Assembly (NCBI GenBank): GCA_018296165.2
Contig: JACKQL020000034.1
Location: forward strand, 525,426-589,425
Length of the DNA: 64,000 nucleotides
From: Termitomyces sp. T153
Taxonomy: Eukaryota; Basidiomycota; Agaricomycetes; Agaricales; Lyophyllaceae
Direction of reading: 5' to 3'
Under the pieces are notes generated by a model that was not told the DNA's origin, searched no databases, and saw only the letters and a program-made list of their open reading frames with translations. Of the stretch, positions 1-11,190 are shown piece by piece. Each line of letters opens with the position of its first letter. The stretch's first letter is position 1. The position numbers and the translations under genes are program-made.

Positions 1-810
1 TGCGCCTCACCAGTTTGTTGGACCGCTGTCAGTCCGCCATGCTCATGCAATTCCGCATGGGACACCTCCCACTCAACCTTCATCTATTCCGCATCCGCCG
101 TGCCGAATCCCCAGTATGCCCCCACTGCCGCGGCCTGATGGTGGAGTTGGTACAACACTTCATCCTCAAATGCCCGCAATACTGCTATGAGAGACATATA
201 CACCTTGTCTGGCCGTTGAAACGCAGAGCTGAGTCCTTAACATATCTGTTCTCCACACCCAATGCTATTAAACACCTCCTTAGGTACACCGAAGCTACGA
301 AACGGTTCAAGCTCACACCCGATGCGCAGCCCCCGCAGCCCCAGCATCCATGACACTGAAGGCCCAGTCCTCACCAACTCCGAGCCCAACCTTGACCTAA
401 CCAAGCTAACCGCCAAACCTATGCACCCCCTTTTTCATTTCTACTCTACTATACATTCTTGTAATAACGGCACTGGGCTCTAGGCTCACCAGATGCACTG
501 ATCCCTTCTAGCTCTGGTCAAGACTGTGGCCCCTCTGCTTGTCTTGACCCACCTGCGCCGCAGGCTTTCGTACCGCACTACCCTGCCAACCAAGCAGTCC
601 CAACACATCAACTCAGGGCTTATCAGGGGAGGACGTCATAGAACAGCGCTGGGACATGCTGGCCTGCTCATTCTCCGCGTACACGGGGGGGCATGGAACT
701 TCATCGCTCTCGTAGCAGTAGGTAACCTGTCGGTAGTACCATGCAAAATGAGCACAAGGTGCTCCGTGCATGTAAAACTGGAATGAAAAAAAAAAAAAAA
801 AAAAAAAAAC
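1..810 (+). mobile_element. 3' end of a non-LTR retrotransposon (LINE), 5' part outside the window
   Basis: Codons from 15 to 350 give a protein end typical of fungal LINE polyproteins. It has the 'R.GH.PL..HL.RI..AESP.CP.C' pattern followed by an H..L.CP.Y tail, a CCHC-like cluster found at the C-terminus after reverse transcriptase and RNase H. A 3' UTR of about 430 bp follows and ends in about 25 A residues (785-810). Directly after the tail the sequence becomes the gag of a gypsy element (compare 33,374 onward), so the LINE inserted into that gag. The 5' end and the first target-site copy lie off the window. The family is recognised by pattern only, so the exact clade is not assigned. Confidence 0.75.
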
Positions 811-3078
811 CCTGGAGGATACTCCGCAGCACCCCCCAACCCCGCCTACCTTCCCCCCACCCATTACTATGCGTATCCAATCCCCGCTGCAGCCCCAGTC
901 CCTCCGGAGCCCATGGATAACTATTCCCCCCCCTGCCCACCGTTCACCGCTCAAACTCCTCCTTCTCCTAGGCAGCAAAGGGTCAAAGCCTATGCCCAGC
1001 AACGCGACAAAGTCCTCCGCTTCCTCCACCTGTCCCCCGCAGAATTTGCAAGGCGTACCCACACCCTCCTCACCAACCTAGGCTACCCCGATGCCTCCGC
1101 AACTCTGGAGGTCTGGGCAGATTGACTCCTCAACTTCCACAAACGCTACCTGCAAGGGAACCTCCCAGAGAATACGCAAGGCACCCTGGGCATCGACGAT
1201 AACTTACAGAACAAGCTCCGTGCCTTGGTCGAAGAAATCCACACTAGCCCGAACCCCCGCCCCTTCGAAGACCCTCTGGATCCCACCCACTCCTTCCACG
1301 TGCAACGCGAGGAACCCATCGGAACATGAAACAAAGCCCCATCTTCCATTCCCCATCAGCAGGAAGAACTCAATGCAGCCTCCAGCATCTTGAGGAACCT
1401 CAACCCCGTGGGGGGTTGTTCAACCAACCCGCTGCCCACACCTTGGCTCTCTCCACCTGGCCCCAGGCCAGCTCTGTGCCCAGCACCTTCCGAACCTGGG
1501 ACCAACCCGCCACTCCAGAACTCCATTCCCAACAACTGCCCCTACACATTGATGACAACAACTGGACCCTCTCCTATATCGACGAGCTGGGCAACCCTGC
1601 CAACAAATATGCCCTGCGCAACGGACCTCAACGAGACCAACCCCCCCACTTTGATCTCCGTGCCCCTTGTATCAATGCCCCTCTGCCCCGTCCCAACGCC
1701 CCAGTTCCCCTGCGACAGCCCATGGGCCCCAGGGTGCCCCGGCCCCCTTTTTCCGCCAACCCCTCTCGTCCCCCACCTGCCCCGATGCCTAATCCCCCCA
1801 CCGATGCCAACTATTTTGGACCCCCAACCCCCGGAGGACCCCCTCCCCCTCGATGGGCCCCAGGGCCCACCCCGGGTAGCGTGGGTCAAAACCCTGGTGG
1901 AGGACCACCCAATGGCGGACCCCCTGGAGGATGGGGCCCGGCGATGGACAACTTTCCCCCCCAGCACGGAAACAGAAATCACTACTACTACTACTACTAC
2001 AACGCCGGACCCCACCTCAAACTCAAAATTCACAGGACAATACCCACAATGCACTGGCCCGGGAGGGTAAACTCGACATCCAGAAGCCTGAACCCTTCAC
2101 CAGCCGCGACCCTCAGAAGTGGCGAATCTTCCTGACTCAGTGTTTAACTATGTTCCAAGCTAAGCCCATCACCTTTCAGCTTGAGAGCTCACGAGTAGCC
2201 TTTGCTGCATCATAGTTACAGGGCATTGCCCTCGACCACTACACTGCGCTACTCTGGTTTGACCCAAACAATCCCATACTCTCCAATTGGCTCGCTTTTA
2301 CCCAAGAGTTCTCGAGTAAGTTTGGCATCTTTGACACCATAGTGGAGGCGGAGGAAAATCTCTTCAACCTCCGAATGCGCAACAATGAACGCTTCATGAC
2401 CTTTATCATACGATTCAAATGAGAGGCCTACAAGACTGGCTGGAATTACAACACCCTCCGGTTCGCCCTCCATCGTGCCCTACCCCAACGGATCAAGGAT
2501 GTCCTTTGCCTCGTGCCCAAGCAAACCACCTACGACGGGTACAAGGCGCTCGTTACCCAGGTCGACCAACATTACTGGGAAGACCGCAGCAAAAACACGT
2601 GCCCTGGACCTCTTGGAACACCTCCAGTAACACCAACTGGCAGGCCGGAGCAACCAATGGCATTTGATCCTCAATCCCCGCTAACCCCGCCAACCCCACA
2701 CCCTGCTTCCCTCCGGGCCAAGGAGTCCCCAACACCAACCGACCCCCGGGGCAGCGCCCACCCACCCAGCTCAACGCCACCAACCTCCAGGACACCCCAG
2801 TACCCCTGGATACCAACCCCAACGACCATGATGACATCCCGGACCCTGCCGATGATCAAGAAGCCCTATGCATGAACAGAATCCAGGACAGCCCATGGAT
2901 CAATGTGCCGGAGGAAATGCAGGAGAAACGATGGAAGGAGGGCGTGTGCATCCTATGTGGTGAGCAGGGACACTTTATTCACAGTTGTCCTAAACAACAG
3001 GTGATGGGACGCGCTGTGTGGATGATCGACGGAGAGGACTGTAACTACCAGTTCACAGAAAACGAGTCGGCGGTTTAG
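811..3078 (+). pseudogene. Gag of family A copy E1 (broken)
   Basis: The N-terminal part is Pro-rich and low in complexity (about 1,400-2,030), with an ACT microsatellite near 1,980-2,000. A retrotransposon gag capsid region lies at about 2,070-2,620 ('EPFTSRDPQKWRIFL', 'GYSVALLWF'-type context around 2,230, 'KFGIFD'). In-frame stops occur near 2,214 and 2,421, and several frames are needed to read it. A CCHC zinc knuckle (CILCGEQGHFIHSC) lies at 2,947-2,988. The same protein can be followed in E2 at 33,136-35,650. The product would coat the element RNA in cytoplasmic particles. It is dead as it stands. Confidence 0.75.
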
Positions 3079-3189
3079 GTCTGGAAGACGCACTAGACCA
3101 TGGACCATACCCTGACGTCTTCTCTGCCCCAGCCCCACTCCTCCACACAACAGTACTCGCCCCGGATAACCCCCCAGCACACCTCCCCT

Positions 3190-5165
3190 CCCACTCGTCC
3201 ACAAACCTCCTCCTCCACACCACTCTCCCCTTCACCAACAAACCCGTCCCCACACTAGTCGACAGTGGCACCACCAATAACTTCGTTGACGAATCCCTGG
3301 CAGCGCTCGCCCCACAACCTCTCTGTCACCTCCCTGCCCCGATCCCCCTCAAACTCTTTGACGGGGACTCTACCCCAGCGGGAGACATCACTCATTGTCT
3401 AGGAACGACCATGACCACGATCGACCAACCCTGGACCCCTCCGCAACTTTGCTCTAGGTCTGCACAGTCATTTGTCATCTATGTCCGACTTGGCAGCTCG
3501 CTCAAGGTACTCCCCGCCCTCGTAGACAGCAGCGCCTCCAGCGTCTTTGTCAGCAACCAACTCGATCTCCGATGCAACGACCTCGACAAACCCCTTGAGC
3601 TCCAACTCTTCGATGGGAGCCCCGCCACAACAAGAATCACGCAGTACCACGACAACACCCTCACCCTCAATAACAACCTGCAATTCCAGGCCCGACTCCT
3701 TGTTACCCAACTACCCCCGTCGACCCTGATCATGCTCGGACTCCCGTGGCTGCAAGACATTAATCCTGACATCAACTGGAAGAACCTCACCATGCAATTC
3801 CCCGGCCCCAAAGCAAGCTTAGCAGCTGCCATCCACCTCCGCCTCCAGTCTATCTCTGATCTCAACATTCCCCGCCCCAACACCATCACCTCCGGAACGA
3901 CTCAGGATTCCCCAACCCCCAACGCCAACCCCGACGGAGAAAGAAGCACAACTCCATCTCAATCACCCTTGGACAAATTACGACGGCTGCCCCCCAACAT
4001 ACCCCGAAATCAATATAAGGGCCTGCGCTACCCCGACCAGCGACACCCAAAGCCCCCGACCAACCCCGACGTCACCCCGGACCCGACTGTTACACCTATG
4101 GTACCCAACCCCGTCGACCCTGGAGACCTCGACATTAAAATCATCGGCGCCGTCCCCTTCACGCGCCTCCTACGAGAAGGCACCCCCACCTTCCAGTTGC
4201 AAGTCACGCCAGCCCTACCCAAGGAATACCTCCACGCAGGGACTACCACACCAGAAAGCAAGACGGAGGAACAGATCCTATCCGAAGTAGTTCCCCCGAA
4301 GTATCATGAGTTTGCTGATGTGTTCTCTGAAGGAAGTGCCAAGGAACTCCCTCTGCACTGCTCCTACGACCACAAGAGTTGAAGAAGGTACCTCACCCCC
4401 GTTTGGCAAGATCTACAACATGTCCAAAATTGAGCTCTGGGCCCTGAAGGAATACCTCGACAACATGCTCGGCAAAGGTTTCATATGCCCATCAATCTCC
4501 GCGGCTGGCGCCCCGGTTCTGTTTGCCAAGAAAAAAGATGGATCCCTCTGACTCTGTGTGGACTATCGGGGACTCAACAAAGTCACCAAAAAGAACCGGT
4601 ACCCCCTCCCCTTAATCAGAGACCTTGTTGATTGTCTTCACAGCGCCAAGATTTACACAAAAATCGACCTCTGTTCTGGCTACAACAATGTCTGGATTGC
4701 CCCGGGACATGAATGGAAGACCGCCTTTCGCACCTGCTATGGCCTCTTTGAGTATCTTGTAATGCCCTTTGGAATGACTAACTCCCCTGCCACCTTCCAG
4801 TACTTCATGAACGACATCTTCCACAACATGAACAATGTTTTTGTCATTGTATAGTTGGACAATATCCTGATCTACTCGAATTTGCTGGCGGAGCATTTGG
4901 AGCACGTCTGCTGTGTCTTGGAACGACTCCGAGAATATCACCTTCACGCTAAACCCAAGAAGTGCTCCTTCCACACAACGGAAGTCAAATATCTTGGAGT
5001 CATCGTCACCCCCGACAGTGTGCACATGGACCCCGCCAAGGTCAACGCGATACTCAACTGGCCCTCCCCACGGAGCGTCAAGGAGGTACAGTCATTCTTG
5101 GGGTTTGCTAACTTCTATCGCCGCTTCATCGACAACTACTCCAGGATCACCAAACCCCTTGCCCG
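3190..5165 (+). pseudogene. Pol of E1: tandem retropepsin-like domains and reverse transcriptase, truncated
   Basis: Two aspartic protease-like modules follow one another: 'LVDSGTTNNF' at about 3,255 and 'LVDSSASSVF' at about 3,517. The second is followed by LFDG and 'IMLGLPWL' blocks. The first module lacks its distal part compared with E2. Reverse transcriptase runs from about 4,400 to 5,150. A TGA sits at 4,549-4,551 inside 'KKDGSL-LCVDYRG', and the active site reads stop-L-D-N-I (4,852-4,863) instead of Y-L-D-D-I, so catalysis is lost. The thumb ends at 'SRITKPLAR' and then jumps into sequence from the far 3' end of the element. Confidence 0.8.
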
Positions 5166-5531
5166 ACCCACTGCCTCAGCAAACTGCTCCGGCGTCACCT
5201 CCGCCTGTACCACCCTCGAACCCTCTGGGACAAGCCAGACCACCCCCGGACAAATGCCAGACTTGGAGCGCGTAGAAGGGGCCACGCCCACTGGTGGCTG
5301 CATCACGTCCGTGCCAGACAATGGTCCTGAGGGACCTGCCATGGCCGCGGACAACTCTGCAAAGGACCGATCAGTATTCTGGGGTACATAAGACAGACTG
5401 CCCTCATGGCTACGGTACATTGCCTCAATCCAACAGCAATCTCGGTGACCCTCTGAATCCTTGGAAGATGATGGCTGGAATGGCGGGGATGGCGACCTAG
5501 ATGCTGTGGGAAAATAAGCTGAAGAAGACAT
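5151..5531 (-). pseudogene. Exon 1 remnant of the antisense accessory gene in E1
   Basis: Reading opposite to gag-pol, an ATG at 5,531 opens a frame without stops down to the deletion joint near 5,160. The start 'MSSSAYFPTASRSPS' matches 'MYSSAYSSAVSRSPS' in E2 (ATG at 42,076). The end '[20 protein letters not shown]' matches 'VAQADVTPEYFAEAVGQARG' in E3 (61,870-61,960). Exons 2 and 3 are gone with the 3.8-kb deletion. The ATG lies 213 bp from the LTR edge, close to the 210-215 bp seen in the other copies. See the E3 entry for the full gene. Confidence 0.7.
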
Positions 5532-5744
5532 TACAACAAGCTGGGGGACTCCCAGGTGTGTCCACCCCTTTTAATAACTTAGGAAGGAGCCCCTGGCAAA
5601 CAGCGGCCGCACCTTGACTTCCTTCCCCATGCCGCCGCCACTCACTGCGGTTTGATCAATATTGATCAACTTTGATTCCCATGCCCCACCGATCCCTGAC
5701 TCGCTCCCCACATCTCGAGGGTCTCGACGCTGAAGGGGGGGTAA

Positions 5745-6727
5745 TGTCACAACCCGCTCCCTAGACACTGTTCCCAACCCCTCCTGAGTTCCCGTCTAAC
5801 TCCCCTGAACCCCGCCCACACTGGATAACTCTGACGCTTCTCCAGCAAACCCCAATGGCAACTCCAACACCCTCTCCGTAGCCATCAACACTCCTCCTGA
5901 AACCTTCCCCCACCGTTCCTGGCCATGTCATACATTCCCGACCCCCTACCCTAGTTTACCCAACCCGTCCCGGAGTATCACGACGTCCTCGGAGCGGCCC
6001 ATGCCCCCAACTGATCCCATCAGAATACCGCCGCGGCCCGCCCTTGGATCGTACTTGACACCCATTGACTCTGCACAGCTCCGTTGACTCCCGCCACCAT
6101 ATCCACCGCCCTCCTGGGTACCCAGTAGTCGGTATATAAGTCGTAGAATAACTCCTCGAACTTTAGTCTTGATATTACATTTACCGGTTTCCTATGTTTT
6201 GTCTCTTGTCTTGTCTCTGTTTCTGTTTTTAAGTTTCAAATCTATCTCTTTCCTCAGTCTCATCTCGTCTCCGTCTTGTCTCGACTGTACATATTTCCTT
6301 TGTTCTTCTAAGTTCCTCTTGCTCCCTATGTCAGTACAAACTCCGCGCATGCACCACGACCCAAACATTCTTATGACAACTCTGACCCTCGCTCCCCGCT
6401 CGGCCCTGGGACCCATCAAGCCCGGGTAACCCCCTATCCAACTCCGGCCCTGCCCCCATCACTCAAGAAGCCCCCGCTCACTCCGCAATCTATTTGCGCA
6501 CCCACGAACTAGCCCTGACACCTGCCCTGGGTCAATGACCAATACCTTTGGTCTTAGACTTCTCCAGGCCATTCAGGACTTGCTCGGGCCATTTTCCCTA
6601 GAACCCCCTCGCAAGCCTTCCCACCTCTGCTCCAACTCTGGGCACCTGGTTATAAGTGTAGGACATTGTGTCTGCCTAGTAAGGACTTGCCAGTGTACTG
6701 AGCCCCCGTCGTCAGCAGAACCTGACA
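5745..6727 (+). repeat. 3' LTR of E1 (983 bp)
   Basis: It begins TGTCACAACCC right after the polypurine tract GAAGGGGGGGTAA and ends CCTGACA, giving TG..CA ends. A TATATAAG box is at 6,133-6,140, and AGTCTTGATATTA at 6,165-6,177 lies where transcription should start, 32 bp downstream. This 13-mer is the reverse complement of the primer-binding site seen next to the E2 5' LTR. The left flank of E1 is off the window, so the target duplication cannot be checked. Confidence 0.85.
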
Positions 6728-9700
6728 ATTGCTGGACAAGCCTATGCCAGAGTTGACTCTGGAGGAGATCAGCATGTGTGCCTCACCTCTGGAGCTGGAG
6801 GAGGATTTTTAGTTGAGTGACAGATGAGGTGTACATCTCCATCACTGGGTGCTAACAGGTTCTCATGTCTGTTGATAGAAAATGAAACTGCCTTTTCTGA
6901 TGCCCTTCATTCTGAGACAGAAGAACCTCAATGCCCTCCTCCAGACATATAGATACTAACCCCAGAGCCCCTGCCAAGCTCCCCAACACCTCTGAAAGTC
7001 TGTTGGCATGGCCCCACTTGGGCATATCAAATGCCCTGACAGTACATGATGGCTTTGGGCCTATCCACCAACTCCCTGCATCTTGATGTGGAGATTGAGA
7101 TGACAGACACTTAGCAAACCCATAGAGTCACAGCTCTTTTGGATAGCAGAGCCACAAGACTGTTCCTAGATTTGGAGTTTGTCAAATGCCATGGCCTGAC
7201 CACACAGCTCCTCCCCAAGCCCATTCCTGTCTACAACATCAATGGAATGCCTAATGAAGCAGGCACCATTAACTCCATGGTTGACCTGGTCCTCTATTAT
7301 CAGAACCATATGGAGCATGCTATGTTTGCTATTACCAGCTTGGGTAGACAGGACATGATCCTTGGTTTCACATGGCTCCATAAGCACAACCCCAAGGTCA
7401 ATTGGACCAAGGTAGAGGTAACCATGAGCAGGTGCTCCTGGAAGTGCTCTGCCTGTGCCATAGAGGACAGAGCAAAGCACCAGGCCCAAGTTCAAGAGCA
7501 CACAGCTATCCATGCATGTCATGCCAGCCCTCTCCTCTCCACAGATCTAGACCTCCTGTATCCTCCACCTCTGGTGTTTCCTTGTAGAGAGACCCTCTAC
7601 AAGGATGACTGGAGCAATAGCGGAGCCCCAGAGGAGGAGTGCAGAGGGGAGTTTGGTGGCGTAGGTGAGCTGGAATTCCTGGATGAAGCAGTAAAAGTGA
7701 GGGATTGAATCTATGCTACCTCTGTATGCCTGCTGCTCTCTATCATGGAGATCTGGGCTAGCCAAACCACATCCCAGTGGCTGGCCCAGGCATTTGCTAC
7801 TAATGCCACACCCTAAGAGTTCTGGGATCTAGTACCTCCCTACCTTCATGCATGTGAGGATGTGTTCTCCAAAGCCTTGTTTGACTTGCTTCCAGAGTGC
7901 AAGAGGTAGGACTACACCATTGAACTGCTGCCAGATTCCACACCCTCTAGCTGTAAGATTTACCTGCTTGTACCTAGGGAGCAGGACAAGCTTGATGCAT
8001 TGCTGCAAGAAAACCTGGACTCTGGTCATATCTGCCTGTTTAAGTCTCTGATGGCTTCTCTAGTCTTCTTCATCAAGAAGAAGGATGGCTCACTCCAACT
8101 GGCCCAGGACTACTGAGTTCTCAATGCCATGATGGTAAAGAACCATTACCCCCTTCCCCTCATCTCTGAGCTCATCAACAATCTCCAGAGTGCACAATAC
8201 TTCACTAAACTGGATGTCTGGTGGGTTTACAACAATGTGCACATTCAGGAAGGAGATAAGTGGAAGGCCACCTTCCAGACCAACTGGGGATTGTTTGAGC
8301 TATTTATTATGTTCTTTGGGCTTACCAATAGCTCTGCCACCTTCTAGACCATGATGAACAACATCTTCTGGGACCTTATAGCAGAGGGCATAGTGTGCAT
8401 GTACCTTGATGACATCCTTATGGAGGAACATCATCAGATCACTCACCTTGTCCTGGAATGCCTCTGCCAGCACTAGCTTTACCTTAAGCCAGAGAAGTGT
8501 GAGTTTGAACAGACCCAGATTGAGTACCTTGGCCTGATCATCTTACACAGAGCTGCAAAGATAGACCTGGTGAAGGTAGCAGGTGTGGTGGAGTGGCTGG
8601 AGCCTAAGAATAAGAAGGAGGTGCAAGCATTCCTTGGTTTTGCAAACTTCTACTGGAGATTCATCTAGGACTTCTTGCACCATGCCTGTCCACTATTTGA
8701 CCTCACCAGAAAGGATGGTACATAGAGTTGGGGACCTCCAGAGCAGATGGCCTTTGACATCCTCAAGTCTGCCATGACCTCTGGACCTGTCTTCCTCTTC
8801 CCAGATGTCAACTCTCCCTTCTGAGTGGAAGCCAACAGCTCTGACTTTGCCACTGGGGCTGTGCTCTTACAGCAATCTCCAGAGGATAGGAAGTGGCATC
8901 CACAGCCTTTTACTCCAAGAGCCTGAATGCAGTGGAGCAGAACTATGAAATCCACAACAAGGAGATGCTGGCCATCATCCAGTTGTTTGAGGAGTGGTGG
9001 CACTTCCTGGAAGGTGCATGGCACAAGTTTGAGGTCTGGATGGATCACAAGAACCTTGAATACTTCCAGATGGCCAAGAAGTTCAATTGCCAACAGACCC
9101 AGTGGTCCCTTTACCTCACCAACTCCAATTTCTCCTTGCACCACAAGCCTGGCTGGAGCATGGAGAAATCAGATGCCCTGTCCTGGAGAGCAGACAACAG
9201 CATGGGGGAGGATAACAGCAACATTGTGCTTCTCTGCCCTGAACTGTATGCAATCCAAGCCATAGAGGGTCTAGCTGTCAAGGGAGCAGAAGTGGACATC
9301 CTCCAGGACATATGGCAGGGTAATTGAGACAGTCAGCAGGAGGAGCTTGTGGCACAAGCAGCCCAGACACTGAAGTTGGGGCATACAACTGGTGCCAAGG
9401 CAGTCCACACAGACAAATGGGCCCTCTAGGATGGAATCCTGACCTTCCAAGACCATATCTATGTCCCTAATGTTCTAGAGCTCTGTCAGAGGATTGTGGA
9501 GCAACACTATGACTCCCACATTGCAGGGCCCCCCAGATGGTGGAAGACACTGGAGCTAGTATTGCAGAACTACTGGTGGCCCCAGATGTCCTGGTATATT
9601 GAATCCTACACTAGTACATGCAATCTCTGCCTCCAGACTAAGCCCCAACATTGACTCCCCTACAGATAGCTAAACTCACTACCTGTGCCCACAGAACAAT

Positions 9701-10868
9701 GGAGCATGGCTTCCATGGACTTCATTGTAGAGCTCCCTAACACCCACAGTTACAATGTGATCATGGTGGTAGTAGACCTGTATGGCAAGTAAGTGCACTT
9801 CATTCTAACCCACACCACATGCTCCACCATGGGTGCTGCAAACCTGTACTGGAGGAACATCTGGAAGCTCCATGGCCTCTCTGACATCTACATCTCCAAT
9901 TGGGGACCACAATTTGTGGCAGAGTTCACTAGAGAGCTCTACCAACTGCTCCTGCTTGGAGTAAAGCTCCACACCTTCACTGCCTACCATCCACAGTCCA
10001 ACAGCTAGACAGAACATGTAAACCAGAAGTTAGAGCAGTACTTCAGCCTCTTTTGCAACAAGCATCAGGATGACTGGGACAAACTCCTCCCCAACACTGA
10101 GTTCCAGTACAACAACTACATTTATGCATTCACCCAGTTCTCCCCATTCTTCCTTGATACAGAATGGCATCTGCATATGGGTTTTGAACCCTGGGCCTAA
10201 CTCTCAGAGAATGAGGCAATAAACAAATTTGTGGATCAGATGAAGAGGTCATAGGAGGAGGCCTGAGCAGTGCTGGCAAAGGCAAAGGATGACATGGCAT
10301 GATACTATGACTGTGGGAGGACCCTGGAGCACAAATATTAGTCTGAAGGTTGAGTCTACCTGGATGCCTCCAACATTATAACTAGCTGGCCCTTGAAAAA
10401 GCTGTCACACCACCAGTTGGAACCCTTCATATTGGAACAACAAGTAGGGCCCTTAGCCTATCGACTCCAGCTCCCTGCAGGGATATGCCAGCTTCATCCA
10501 GTGTTCAATGTGATCAAACTAACTCCAGCCCCCAAGAATCCTATTTCAGAGCAGCATCTGCCACCTCTGCCACCTCCCATAGTAGTCAACAACAATGAGG
10601 AATACAAGGTGGAGAAAATCCTAGATAGCCATTTATTCCAGAGATGACTACAGTACAAGGTGAAGTGGAAAGGCTACAGGATCAAGGATATCTCCTGGGA
10701 GCCATAGGAGAATGTACATGCCCCCAGACTTGTCAAGGAGTTCTACTGCAGATATCCAGATAATCTGTGTGCCATATGAGGAATCTACCCTATCTCACCA
10801 GCAGACCAAGCAATCAGGGACTTCTTTTACCCCACACATCAAGATGCTGCATGCTAGAGGGAGGGTGA
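6728..10868 (+). pseudogene. Pol of gypsy family B (protease to chromodomain), heavily decayed
   Basis: Family A copy E1 sits in the 5' part of this element. A retropepsin-like domain is at 7,130-7,400 ('ALLDSRATRLFLD', 'MILGFTWLHKHNP'). Reverse transcriptase is at about 7,990-8,660 with 'MYLDDIL' near 8,400-8,420. RNase H is at about 8,800-9,130, the H2C2 integrase finger at about 9,490-9,650, the integrase core at about 9,700-10,020 ('TAYHPQSN') and a C-terminal chromodomain at about 10,600-10,750 ('YKVKWKGY', 'SWEP'). Many stops interrupt it (for example near 8,115, 8,345 and 8,667). It differs from family A, has no reverse-strand accessory gene, and its polypurine tract follows the chromodomain within about 100 bp. 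Confidence 0.8.
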
Positions 10869-11190
10869 TGTCAGGGGACTTCCATTTCTAACCTCTGCAA
10901 CTTGTTCCAGCACCTCTACAGCTTGTTTGACATCTCTGGGGCTCTTTCTAGAACCCCAGAGATTTCTGAAGAACTGCAGAGTTCTCCATATTACCTCAGC
11001 AATCATTGCCCTAGGGTTAGGAGTAGCTCTTCTATACAGTAGTTCCCATGCCTCCACCACTGCTGATGCACCATGCCAAGCAGCAGGGATCCTTAGACTT
11101 GTTCTCTTTGGATTCCCCTCTGCTAGGTGATTAGTTACTGATTGTATTATTGTCTACTCTGCTAATATACTTTGGATTCCCCTCTGCTAG
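10869..11190 (+). repeat. Partial 3' LTR of gypsy family B
   Basis: It starts TGTCAGGGGAC directly after the purine tract AGAGGGAGGGTGA (10,856-10,868). The far end is not identifiable, because a reversed gag of another family begins at about 11,191. Near its end a 21-bp sequence occurs twice (11,106-11,126 and 11,170-11,190). Confidence 0.55.
11106..11190. repeat. 21-bp direct repeat separated by 43 bp
   Basis: The 21-mer starting CTTTGGATTCCCC is identical at 11,106-11,126 and 11,170-11,190. It lies at the junction between the family B LTR and the family C gag. It could be a small local duplication or the trace of an excised insertion. Confidence 0.7.

Larger units (their letters stand above)
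811..6727 (+). mobile_element. Family A gypsy chromovirus copy E1 (5' truncated in window, internal deletion)
   Basis: The order is gag, zinc knuckle, two retropepsin-like domains, reverse transcriptase, a remnant of a reverse-strand gene, polypurine tract and 3' LTR. Compared with E2 (32,160-43,329), about 3.8 kb are missing at about 5,160, removing RNase H, integrase, chromodomain and exons 2-3 of the antisense gene. E1 keeps many CpG sites that are CA or TG in E2, so it is younger or less methylated. Frames are broken by stops and small indels, so it is not autonomous. The 5' side was interrupted by the LINE at 1-810. Confidence 0.85.

Noticed and set aside
785..810. Run of about 25 A residues as a sequencing or vector artefact
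   Set aside because: It follows a LINE 3' end and is followed at once by gypsy gag, exactly what a poly(A) retroposition tail gives.
1542..2054. 170-codon minus-strand frame with Val and Gly runs
   Set aside because: It is a shadow of the Pro-rich gag and the ACT microsatellite on the plus strand.
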